From positions 1 to 34,406 of the forward strand of contig JADKHW010000035.1 in NCBI GenBank assembly GCA_016721565.1: a DNA stretch of 34,406 bases, written 5' to 3'. Below the pieces are notes generated by a model, which did not search any database, was not told the origin of the DNA, and saw nothing but the letters and a program-made list of their open reading frames with translations. This stretch comes from a bacterium. Its GTDB lineage: Bacteria > Electryoneota > RPQS01. Below, in pieces: positions 26,794 to 34,406 of the stretch. A program made the translations under genes and the position numbers. How positions within the stretch are numbered: the first letter of the stretch is position 1; each line of letters starts with the position of its first letter.

Positions 26794-28841
26794 ATGAAGC
26801 ACTTCTTATTCTGTTGGTTATGTCGGCAAACGCCTTTGCCATTCCGCAGTTGATCAACTATCAAGGTCAACTGACGTCCCGACAGGCACTCCGCTCGATA
26901 CGACGGTGGCGATAACGTTCAACATCTGGCCGACTCCTGTAGGAGGTTCCCCCGATTGGACAGAGGCACATGCGGCCATTGTTGTTACTGATGGGCTATT
27001 CCATGTATCGCTTGGATCGGTAACCACATTGCCTGATTCGTTTGCAATAAACCGTTGGTTGGGGATCAGTATTGGCGATGACCCTGAAATGACTCCGCGA
27101 GAGCAACTTGTTTCGGTCGCTCACGCCTATCGCGTAGGCACGGTGGATGGCGCAAGCGGGGGAACAGTAAGTGGAAAACTTAACGTCGGAACCTCGAACA
27201 CTAACTTCGGCAATGGTGCCAACGTGCACGGCGGTTTCAACCATGCTGATGGCGATTATTCCGTCGTCGCAGGAGGAGGTGGTGGTGTGCCGTTTGATGG
27301 GAATACTGCAAACGCAGGCAATGCCGCAATTCTCGGCGGCGGTGCCAATCGTGTTACGGGCGGATATGGGACAATAGGCGGGGGGTACAATAACAATGTT
27401 ACGGGTAATGAATCAGGCATTTTGGCTGGTGAATCAAACTTCGCTTCAGGTGGGCACGCCTCAGTCGGTGGTGGTGGGAACAATTATGCACGTGGAGATT
27501 ACAGTGTGATAGCTGGCGGCGGCGGAGCATCATTGACAGATTCCAATAGTGCTATAGGCGTTGGCAGTGTTATTGGTGGTGGACGACGAAATATGACATC
27601 AGAAAATTTTGCTACAGTTTCCGGTGGCTCTGGCAATACCGCATCGAGCGGGAGCGCGACAATTTCCGGCGGCGCTGGTAATAACGCATCTAACTTTTAT
27701 TCGACAGCCTCTGGTGGCTTACTCAACAATGCATCTGGATACTCGTCTACAGTTTCCGGCGGCGTGTCCAACACTGCCTCAGGCGAACGTTCCACGATTT
27801 CTGGCGGCACAATAAACATGGCTTCAGGTGGGCACGCCTCAGTCGGTGGTGGTGGGAACAATTATGCACGTGGAGATTACAGCGTGATAGCCGGCGGCGG
27901 CGGAGCATCGCTGGCAGATTCCAATAGTGCTACAGGAGTACATTCCACGGTTTCTGGCGGAGCGGGCAATAATTCAAGCGGGCATAGCGCCACGATCGGA
28001 GGCGGCCTGAGCAACTCCGCCTCCGACATCTATTCCACGGTTTCAGGCGGATTTGCCAATGCTGCCCTCCGGCGTGAATTCCACAATTTCCGGCGGGCAG
28101 GACAACGCGGCCACAGGCTTTTACGCCACCGTTTCAGGTGGCGGAAACAACATTGCCTCAAACACGCGTGCGACTATTTCCGGTGGTGGAAGTAACACAG
28201 CGTCGGGTCATTATTCAACTGTTTCCGGCGGCTCACACAATACTGCGTCGAACTTATATTCAACTGTTTCCGGCGGTAACGATAATACAGCTAGTGGGAA
28301 TATTTCACATGCGGCAGGCTTCTATGCCCACGCCAATCACGATGGAGCTTTCGTCTGGGGCAGTAGTACCTCTGATTCTACCGCTTCGTTCAACCCGTAT
28401 ACCTTCACGGCCCGCTGCGCGAACGGCGCACGCTTCTACACAGCGCAGACAGGCACGGCGACGGGCGTCTCGCTTCCTGCCGGCGGCGGCGCGTGGGCAA
28501 ATCTCTGCGATGCGAATCAAAAGAATTTCCACGGCGAAGTGAACACCACCGAAATCCTGCGGAGGGTTGTAGCGCTACCAATGCATCGTTGGAGCTACAA
28601 GACCCAAGACGAAAGCATAAAACACATCGGCCCAACAGCGCAGGATTTTTATGCTGCATTCGGCCTCGGTGACAACAACACGACGATTTCAACAATTGAT
28701 CCGGATGGCGTCGCGCTTGCCGCAATACAGGAATTGGCAAAGCAGAATGAAGAATTGAAGAAGACAACTACACAGCAATCTGCCGAGATTGCCGAACTCA
28801 AACAGCTTGTCGAGCAAATGATCCAGCTTGGACACAAATAA
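26794..28841 (+). CDS. Fibre-like protein B: INYQG domain, beta-roll repeats, S74-type chaperone (frameshifted)
   Basis: ATG 26794 lies six bases after A. The leader and NAFAIPQLINYQGQLTS require frame changes near 26815 and 26879; from 26906 the frame is open (ITFNIWPTPVGGSPDWTEAH, WLGISIGDDPEMTPREQLVS). About 25-30 repeats of 14-16 residues follow, such as STVSGGVSNTASGER, with Ser/Ala/Gly lining the turns; they resemble YadA-head/Hep_Hag left-handed beta-rolls. Another frame change lies near 28070. The tail, from about 28500, has NLCDANQKNFHG, RWSYKTQDESIKHIGPTAQDF and DPDGVALAAIQELAK, then a coiled coil (EELKKTTTQQSAEIAELKQL). The S74 nucleophile position is Cys, not Ser. Probably an exported trimeric fibre. 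It lacks a type IX sorting domain, so surface delivery is unexplained. C starts 18 bases downstream. Confidence 0.86.
26901..27006 (+). repeat. Block shared with gene C (B copy)
   Basis: This 106-base stretch is identical to 28969-29074 except for one base (ACTGAT versus ACGGAT), whereas the flanking parts of B and C differ clearly. It encodes TVAITFNIWPTPVGGSPDW and the residues after it. Confidence 0.9.
27443..27556 (+). repeat. Internal direct repeat in gene B, copy 1
   Basis: A block of about 114 bases starting GCTTCAGGTGGGCACGCCTC recurs at 27821-27934 with a handful of mostly third-position changes. It encodes ASGGHASVGGGGNNYARGDY and the following GGGGAS...DSNSA insertion. Confidence 0.85.
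27821..27934 (+). repeat. Internal direct repeat in gene B, copy 2
   Basis: Second copy of the block at 27443-27556, same orientation and frame, 378 bases downstream. The wider unit between copies is about 25 short repeats' worth of beta-roll, suggesting growth by unequal crossing-over. Confidence 0.85.
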
Positions 28842-28859
28842 ACGGAAAGAAAATCGGAC

Positions 28860-31628
28860 ATGAAGAAACTATTGCTCGTTTTTCTGTTCGCCTCGAATGC
28901 ACTCGCGATACCCCAACTGATCAACTATCAAGGGCAGTTGACTGATAGTTCTGGCGCACCGCTGGATACGACGGTGGCGATAACGTTCAACATCTGGCCG
29001 ACTCCTGTAGGAGGTTCCCCCGATTGGACAGAGGCACATGCGGCCATTGTTGTTACGGATGGGCTATTCCATGTTCAGCTTGGTTCTGTGACCGCATTGC
29101 CAGACTCGTTTGGAGTAAATCGCTGGCTCGGGATCAGCGTTGGAGGTGATACTGAGATGATTCCTCGTGAGCAACTGGTCTCTGTCGCTCATGCGTATCG
29201 TGTAGGAACGGTTGATGATGCGACAGGTGGAACGATAAGCGGAAATCTAAACGTTGGTGGAAAATTGCGAGCGGGTGAAGGATCCTCCAATTCCGGATTG
29301 TATGCAACCGCCATTGGATATGGGAACAGTTCAAACGGAGATTACTCTAACGTATTGGGAACCTCAAACAGCGCACAGGGGAATTTATCAACAATCGGGG
29401 GCGGAAGCGAAAACTCTTCAGTGGGTGAAGCCGATGTCCTTTGCGGTGGTGTAACCAATTACATCAGCAGTGACTATGGTACAATCGTCGGCGGAATAGA
29501 AAACGGCGTTTCAGGATACGGCGGTTTCGTTGGCGGCGGATGGGGTAACAATGCCAATGGTGACTATTCAAATATTTCCGGCGGTGTTTTAAATAATGCC
29601 GTCGCGCAATATTCTCATGTCGGAGGTGGAAAGAGCAATTTCACATTCGACACATCTGCCGTAATTTCGGGTGGAAGTTTTAATCGCGCGCGCGGAAAGT
29701 ACTCGGTGATCGCCGGCGGCGGAGGCGCGGCAGCTAGCGATTCAAACAGTGCCCGTGGAAACAACAGCTTCATTGGCAGTGGCCGGCGAAATAGCACCGT
29801 GGGCGCGAATAGCGTAGTGTGCGGCGGGGACTCCAATTCCACAGTTGGTCAATATAATTTTATCGGCGGGGGTAGGTTTAATACCACAACCGGGCTCAAC
29901 TCGACCATCGGAGGTGGGTATGCAAACCATGCGGGCGACGGTTCGACAGTGGGCGGTGGTGGCGACAACGACGCCAGCGCTTACAACGGGTGCATAGCCG
30001 GAGGAAGCGGAAATACAGCGTCCGACAACGCGGTTGTCGGGGGCGGTTTTAACAACAACGCAGGAGGAAACGGAAGCGCTATCTGTGGTGGTAGCGTGAA
30101 TGAGGCAAGCGGCGCAAGTTCTTTTATCGGTTCCGGACAAAGCAACATTGCATTAGGTTTGTATGGCGTTATCGGCGGTGGTCTTTCCAACACGGTCGGT
30201 GCGAAAAGCGTCGTTTGCGGAGGCGACTCAAATTCAGCAACTCCAAATTTGAGCACTATCGTTGGCGGCTATCAAAATTCTGCTAACGGTGGACTGTCTT
30301 TTATCGGCGGGGGATACCAGAATATTGTCGGCGATAATTCCGTGGTTTGCGGTGGCACTTACAATGACGCGAGCGAATATTCGAGCGCAATACTTGGCGG
30401 AGACCAAAATGTAGCCGGACCCAATGCAGCTGTTTGCGGAGGCGGTCATAATAACGCTTTGGGCAACGACGCCTTTATTGGAGGCGGTGTGACTAACAAC
30501 GCGACAGGGGACGTATCTGCAATTTGTGGTGGCCAGGGCAACGAGGCTGCCGCTACATTCTCGTATGTCGGAGGCGGCTATGGCAACAAGGCAACCAGTA
30601 CAGGTGCAGCAGTCTTGGGTGGCGAGAATAACCGAGCGCGAGGAAACTTTAGTGTGATTTGCGGTGGTGGCGCTTCAACCGACAGCAATGTGGTTGTCGG
30701 TCAGTACGGGTTTATTGGCGGCGGAAATCACAATTACGAAGCGGCTCAATTCTCAGTTATCAACGGAGGTGCCAGCAATCTAAGTAACGATGATTACAAC
30801 GTAATTAGTGGAGGTTTCAATAACACCACTTCGACTGATTACACAACCATCGCTGGTGGCGCAGACAATGTTGTCAATGGAATTTACGGCGCGATTGTCG
30901 GTGGCCACGAAAATGCGGCTGGTATTGATGGTTTTGTAGGAGGCGGTCACTATTGCAAAGCCCGCGGCACCTACTCAGTTGTTTCCGGCGGAGGCGGAGG
31001 AACATTTGCAGATTCAAATTCGGCGGCTGGAACATGCGCAATGGTACCTGGAGGACAAGCCTGCCAAGCCGACGGCAACTTTTCGTTCGCCGCCGGACGA
31101 AAAGCGAAAGCGCTTAGTCAGGGAAGTTTTGTTTGGGGCGACGGCACAAACGCCGTCATTCAAGACAGTGCGGCAAATCAATTTCGCGTCCGAGCAGCAG
31201 GCGGCGTGTGGTTTTACTCGAACGGATCGTTGACTGCAGGTACCCGATTGCCTGCCGGGGCAAATGCCTTCACGACTCTATCTGACTCGACGAAGAAGCG
31301 CAACATCAGGCCTGTTAACACGAGTGAAATTCTAAAACAAGTCTCGATCTTACCGATCAAACGCTGGAGTTACAAAACTCAAGCTGAAAGCATCGAACAC
31401 ATCGGCCCGATGGCGCAGGATTTTTGGAACGAGTTTCAGCTTGGTGATGACTCACCGACTATCTCAACGATTGACCCAAGTGGCATCGCGCTCGCGGCAA
31501 TTCAAGAGCTTGCAAAGCAAAACGGGCTAAAAGACAAGAAGATCGCCGAACTGGAAGCACGGATGAAGCTAATGGAAGCGGCGATTTTACAATTCGGAAA
31601 TATGACCAAAGAAAGTGACCATCAGTGA
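28860..31628 (+). CDS. Fibre-like protein C: INYQG domain, beta-roll repeats, S74 self-cleaving chaperone
   Basis: Intact, 922 residues, the best template for the family. The signal peptide is KKLLLVFLFASNALA. The N-terminal domain (about 18-125) has IPQLINYQGQLTDSSGAPLD, DWTEAHAAIVVTDGLF, WLGISVGGDTEMIPREQLVS and AYRVGTVD. Residues about 130-770 are some 40 repeats of 13-16 residues, typically S-x-I-G-G-G-x-x-N-x-A-x-G, resembling YadA-head rolls. Residues about 807-890 form the S74 domain: LSDSTKKRNIRPV with Ser808 and Lys813 at the spacing of the known Ser/Lys dyad, then RWSYKTQAESIEHIGPMAQD and TIDPSGIALAAIQELAK. A coiled coil closes the chain. Eight repeats carry Cys directly before GG. 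Known S74 domains trimerise phage fibres and cleave themselves off; here the protein has a bacterial signal peptide. Its stop overlaps gene D's start by four bases. Confidence 0.95.
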   Translation: MKKLLLVFLFASNALAIPQLINYQGQLTDSSGAPLDTTVAITFNIWPTPVGGSPDWTEAHAAIVVTDGLFHVQLGSVTALPDSFGVNRWLGISVGGDTEMIPREQLVSVAHAYRVGTVDDATGGTISGNLNVGGKLRAGEGSSNSGLYATAIGYGNSSNGDYSNVLGTSNSAQGNLSTIGGGSENSSVGEADVLCGGVTNYISSDYGTIVGGIENGVSGYGGFVGGGWGNNANGDYSNISGGVLNNAVAQYSHVGGGKSNFTFDTSAVISGGSFNRARGKYSVIAGGGGAAASDSNSARGNNSFIGSGRRNSTVGANSVVCGGDSNSTVGQYNFIGGGRFNTTTGLNSTIGGGYANHAGDGSTVGGGGDNDASAYNGCIAGGSGNTASDNAVVGGGFNNNAGGNGSAICGGSVNEASGASSFIGSGQSNIALGLYGVIGGGLSNTVGAKSVVCGGDSNSATPNLSTIVGGYQNSANGGLSFIGGGYQNIVGDNSVVCGGTYNDASEYSSAILGGDQNVAGPNAAVCGGGHNNALGNDAFIGGGVTNNATGDVSAICGGQGNEAAATFSYVGGGYGNKATSTGAAVLGGENNRARGNFSVICGGGASTDSNVVVGQYGFIGGGNHNYEAAQFSVINGGASNLSNDDYNVISGGFNNTTSTDYTTIAGGADNVVNGIYGAIVGGHENAAGIDGFVGGGHYCKARGTYSVVSGGGGGTFADSNSAAGTCAMVPGGQACQADGNFSFAAGRKAKALSQGSFVWGDGTNAVIQDSAANQFRVRAAGGVWFYSNGSLTAGTRLPAGANAFTTLSDSTKKRNIRPVNTSEILKQVSILPIKRWSYKTQAESIEHIGPMAQDFWNEFQLGDDSPTISTIDPSGIALAAIQELAKQNGLKDKKIAELEARMKLMEAAILQFGNMTKESDHQ
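28969..29074 (+). repeat. Block shared with gene B (C copy)
   Basis: Partner of 26901-27006; 105 of 106 bases agree. The sequence before and after diverges from B, marking the limits of a possible gene-conversion tract. Confidence 0.9.
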
Positions 31629-33025
31629 ATCTGAAATTACTGCTCGCGATGTTTGTTGTCTCTTCGATTGCATGGGCAATCCCGTTACAGTTTACGCATC
31701 AAGGGATGCTGACTAACAGCGCCGGTAGCGCTCTGAATGGAGCTTTCGATTTGACATTCAGATTGTACGATGGCCCCGCGCCAGCCGATTCGTTAGTTTG
31801 GGCAGAAACACATCCAGCCGTTCCAGTTACAGAAGGACTTTACGCCGTCAACTTAGGCGCAAGTGTCCCGCTTGCAGACGGCATACTTAGCCAACCGGAA
31901 CTTTGGCTTGGCGTTACCGTTGGATTGGATCAGGAAATGGCACCACGTATCCGTGTAATGTCCACGCCTTATGCGATTTGTGCATGGAAAGCCGACACCG
32001 TTACAGTCGATAATCTAAAGGACCTGATTCAGATTTGGGCTGTTACGCCCGATGCTGATGGCGATGGCCATTCAAAGGTAGCCTTTGGTGGAGACGATTG
32101 TGATGACTGGCGTCCTGATCTCAGTCCTGGCGCAATAGAATTGTGTGACGGAATAGACAACAATTGCAATGGACAGATCGACGAAGGATTCTCGCGAACT
32201 TGGTATTTTGACGCGGACGGCGACGGATACGGAACAAACTCAAATTCGATTACTTCTTGTGACTCTGTGCCCGGTTACACACGACAAGGAAACGATTGTA
32301 ACGACAACAATGCCAGCTTCAACCCCGGCGCCTACGATATTTGCGACCTCCAAGACAACAACTGCGATGGCACTGTTGACGAGAATGGAAGCCTTGGAAC
32401 ATGGTACCATGACTTAGATGGTGACGGATACGGTGACAGTAACAGTGGCTTTTTTGGTTGCCCGTCCGACTCAACCTGGACTGAAAACGGCGGAGATTGC
32501 GACGAAGCCAATCCGGCGGTGAATCCAGGTGCAGTTGAAGAGTGCAATGGCCTTGACGACAACTGCAATTTGTATGTTGACGAAGACACCCCAGAATGCG
32601 TGATGTACTATGTTGATCTTGATCTCGACGGCTGGGGTGATATGTTCAACGACGCCATTTGCCTTTGTGCTCCAAATTATCCGTTTACGACCACGCAATA
32701 TGGTGATTGTGAAGACGGCAACTCTCTCGTGAATCCCGGCGTCGTCGAAATCTGCGATGGGATTGACAACAACTGTGACGGACAAATTGATCCCATCGGT
32801 TCACAAGGTTGCACAGACTACTGGCAAGACTTCGATCATGACGGATTTGGTGATACCTACATGGGTTGCCGCTGCGTCGGAGATGAATATTGGACAAGCA
32901 ATGGCGGTGGAGATTGCGACGATGGAAATCCTGCAATAAACCCCGGCGCGGGTGAAATCTGCGGGGATAGCATCGACAACGACTGTGATGGTCTGATTGA
33001 TGCTACGGATCCAGATTGTCAGTAA
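31625..33025 (+). CDS. Exported protein D: INYQG-type N-terminal domain fused to five MopE-type metal-binding repeats
   Basis: Starts with GTG inside the end of C (GTGA overlap). The signal peptide is NLKLLLAMFVVSSIAWA. Residues about 19-130 repeat the family N-terminal domain in diverged form (LQFTHQGMLTNSAGSALNG, LVWAETHPAVPVTEGLYAVN, WLGVTVGLDQEMAPRIRVMS). After a linker, five units of about 60 residues follow. Each has an acidic loop such as DADGDGYG or DLDGDGYGD, then GDCDD...NPGAxExCDGxDNNCDGxxDE with three conserved cysteines. This is the MopE/Cu-binding_MopE motif (PF11617); the D-x-D-x-D-G loops look calcium-binding. There are no beta-roll repeats and no S74 domain. Intact, 466 residues. 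Likely extracellular, disulfide-bonded and metal-binding; whether it associates with A-C is inference from the shared N-domain and overlapping genes. Confidence 0.94.
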   Translation: MNLKLLLAMFVVSSIAWAIPLQFTHQGMLTNSAGSALNGAFDLTFRLYDGPAPADSLVWAETHPAVPVTEGLYAVNLGASVPLADGILSQPELWLGVTVGLDQEMAPRIRVMSTPYAICAWKADTVTVDNLKDLIQIWAVTPDADGDGHSKVAFGGDDCDDWRPDLSPGAIELCDGIDNNCNGQIDEGFSRTWYFDADGDGYGTNSNSITSCDSVPGYTRQGNDCNDNNASFNPGAYDICDLQDNNCDGTVDENGSLGTWYHDLDGDGYGDSNSGFFGCPSDSTWTENGGDCDEANPAVNPGAVEECNGLDDNCNLYVDEDTPECVMYYVDLDLDGWGDMFNDAICLCAPNYPFTTTQYGDCEDGNSLVNPGVVEICDGIDNNCDGQIDPIGSQGCTDYWQDFDHDGFGDTYMGCRCVGDEYWTSNGGGDCDDGNPAINPGAGEICGDSIDNDCDGLIDATDPDCQ

Positions 33026-33056
33026 GAAAGAATTAACTTCAAATAGGGAAATAACC

Positions 33057-33520
33057 ATGAAAAGGATAATTTTCATCCTCTTCCTCCCACTCTATTGTGG
33101 GCGCAGTCTTCGAGCGAAAACTTTACACTCACCAAATCAGTCATTGACGCTGGCGGCGGAGCATCGAGTTCAACGAACTTCAATTTGGTGTCGGCTTTCG
33201 GGCAACCTACTCCAATTGGTGTGCAGACCAGTGCCAATTTCACTCTCCACGCAGGCTTTTTGACGCCGTTGCTGGCAGTTTCACCGCTCTCTCCAATTCA
33301 GCATTTAGTGATCAAAGAATCGCAGCCCAACGCAATCCTCAATTGGGAGAGCATCTCCGGTGCAGGCAGCTATTCGGTCTATCGCGCACCAGCAATCAAC
33401 TTCACGCCCGCACCGGGCAACTTAGTGGGCACGACGGCAAACACGACGTTTACCGATACCAATGTCTTGGCTGGACCAGCCGTTCAGCAATACTATATTG
33501 TCTTGGTGAATAACCCGTAG
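33057..33520 (+). CDS. Small exported protein E (one frameshift)
   Basis: ATG 33057, 31 bases after D, starts a leader MKRIIFILFLPL that joins, by a one-base change near 33090, to LWAQSSSENFTLTKSVIDAG. The body contains GGGASSSTNFNLVSAFGQPT and SANFTLHAGFLTP, a duplicated short motif (S/T-NF-x-L) followed by a FN3-like module (NAILNWESISGAGSYSVYRA ... GTTANTTFTDTNV ... YYIVLVNNP). About 154 residues. The first motif pair is familiar from short exported proteins of FCB-type genomes, but I know no function for it. The gene ends the cluster: a strong terminator lies about 90 bases beyond. It shares no N-terminal INYQG domain with its neighbours. Confidence 0.7.
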
Positions 33521-33607
33521 TATTCAAGAGGCATTGACTCGCAAAGCTAACCCGACAAGGTCCGGACGCCAGTACCCTGCACATAAGCTCGTTCATTCGT
33601 TAGAATT

Positions 33608-33647
33608 AAACAAAACGCAACACTTTTAATGGTGTTGCGTTTTGTTT
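33608..33647 (+). terminator. Strong rho-independent terminator ending the A-E cluster
   Basis: AAACAAAACGCAACAC and GTGTTGCGTTTTGTTT are perfect sixteen-base arms around TTTTAATG. The T-rich right arm supplies the T-run. It separates gene E from gene F. The following leader of F (to 33816) shows only a CCGAGA/TCTCGG inverted repeat (33750-33784). Confidence 0.92.
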
Positions 33648-33816
33648 CGTGTAAATCTTGCGTTTTCACTTGCAATTATGCACATTCATTCGCTTGACCC
33701 TAAATTAACCGCGAGCGTATGGGGTCACCTGTAATAAGAGTACGCACATCCGAGAAGTGTCTGCCGGTTCGTCATGACTCTCGGAGTCCAACGGTCACTA
33801 AACAAGGAGATTGGGT

Positions 33817-34406
33817 ATGTATTCAGGAAAGCTGATTCTTTTTATTTGCTTGTCCACTATCTGTATTTTTACAGAGAATCAAGCAGTGATTGGGGCTGTA
33901 CCTTCGTCTATTAACTACCAAGGATTTCTTGCCAATCCTCAGGGAAATCCAATAAACGGTCCTACTGACATCGTGATTAGGATTTACGCCGAGCCGTCGG
34001 ATGGGGATCCGCTTTGGCAAGAGACATTTGGTGACTTATTGATCGTGGGCGGCCATTTCAATTGTTTATTGGATTCATTTCTTTCTCCAGTTTTCGATCT
34101 GCCGGTCCTCTACTTGGGGGTCTCCGTGGCAGGTGATCAAGAGATGGTTCCGCGCCAGCAAATCGTGTCTGCGCCTTTTTCTCATCGAGTTGGAACTGTG
34201 CACGGAGCAACCGGTGGCACAATTACGAGTAACGTGCGAATTTTGGGCAGTACTAATTTTGGTTGGGGAAATGTCGTGGGTGATTCATCGTTTGTCATGG
34301 GTGTTCAGGATACGGCGGCGGGACCCTTCGGTGCGGTACTTGGGGGAAAGAACAACGCGGCTCTCGACTCTTTTTGCGTTGTCACAGGTGGTGAATTCAA
34401 TAAAGC
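33817..34406 (+). CDS. Fibre-like protein F: INYQG domain and start of beta-roll repeats (partial at right edge)
   Basis: ATG 33817 follows AAGGAG by seven bases and opens a frame that continues past the window (197 codons visible). The leader SGKLILFICLSTICIF is a signal peptide. Then SSINYQGFLANPQGNPINGP, PLWQETFGDLLIVGGHF and LYLGVSVAGDQEMVPRQQIV, ending SHRVGTVHGATGGTIT, reproduce the N-terminal domain of A-D in the same order. Repeats begin at about residue 160 (FGAVLGGKNNAALDSFCVVTGG). By analogy an S74 chaperone is expected beyond the edge, but this cannot be seen. It has its own promoter region after the terminator at 33608-33647, so it is a separate transcription unit. DNA identity to A-C is much lower than among A, B and C. 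Confidence 0.9.
   Translation, partial: MYSGKLILFICLSTICIFTENQAVIGAVPSSINYQGFLANPQGNPINGPTDIVIRIYAEPSDGDPLWQETFGDLLIVGGHFNCLLDSFLSPVFDLPVLYLGVSVAGDQEMVPRQQIVSAPFSHRVGTVHGATGGTITSNVRILGSTNFGWGNVVGDSSFVMGVQDTAAGPFGAVLGGKNNAALDSFCVVTGGEFNK

Noticed and set aside
24726..31628. Regular repeats that could suggest a CRISPR array
   Set aside because: The repeats are coding, diverged at third positions, lack unique spacers of fixed length and translate to a continuous beta-roll.
24726..33520. Prophage tail-fibre locus
   Set aside because: Each protein has a bacterial signal peptide and there is no capsid, tail, terminase, integrase or lysis gene in the window.

Overview
The window looks like chromosome from an uncultured bacterium of the Fibrobacteres-Chlorobi-Bacteroidetes (FCB) superphylum or a related candidate phylum. 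Three exported proteins (ends at about 1, 1110 and 22665) carry a C-terminal PNPFN...GREV...GVYF sorting domain of the Por/type IX secretion kind. Base composition is close to balanced, and gene order and protein style are Gram-negative (outer-membrane barrel, LolA-like carrier). I cannot name a genus. No tRNA, rRNA, CRISPR array, insertion sequence or phage structural module was seen.

Layout. 1-2307 (minus): two secreted beta-propeller proteins with sorting domains. 2329-3226: non-coding, with GC-rich hairpin repeats. 3227-4404: an Asp/Glu racemase (minus) and a DoxX-like membrane protein (plus). 4446-4690: an almost pure G tract, probably a sequencing or assembly artefact, lying between convergent genes and flanked by two hairpins. 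4791-5606 (minus): an SPFH/prohibitin-like membrane protein. 5859-11836 (plus): the 2-oxoglutarate dehydrogenase complex genes sucA-sucB-lpdA followed by a GT2 glycosyltransferase. 11947-19208 (plus): a tightly packed six-gene set of two FtsX/MacB-type ABC permeases, a LolA-like periplasmic protein, an outer-membrane barrel, a LolD/MacB-type ATPase and a secreted HExxH metallopeptidase with repeats. 19253-22665: a secreted subtilase. 22799-24439: a PafA-type alkaline phosphatase. 24726-33520: a cluster of five exported proteins. Three (A, B, C) combine a shared INYQG-type N-terminal domain, long GG-x-x-N beta-roll repeats and a C-terminal peptidase S74 (endosialidase-type) chaperone. The fourth (D) joins the same N-terminal domain to five MopE-type metal-binding repeats. 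The fifth (E) is small. A sixth paralogue (F) starts after a strong terminator and runs off the right edge.

Functionally, sucABlpd is central metabolism. The ABC/LolA-like/barrel set could form one trans-envelope route for a lipid or lipoprotein cargo. The right third is devoted to large secreted or surface proteins: a fibre-like paralogue family that shows modular domain exchange and mosaic DNA identity between neighbours.

Caution: about half the genes carry one or more one-base frameshifts, often next to homopolymers, and sucA appears to have lost its last hundred or so codons at the junction with sucB. The simplest explanation is consensus error, so broken genes are reported as single spans and should not be read as biological pseudogenes without re-sequencing.
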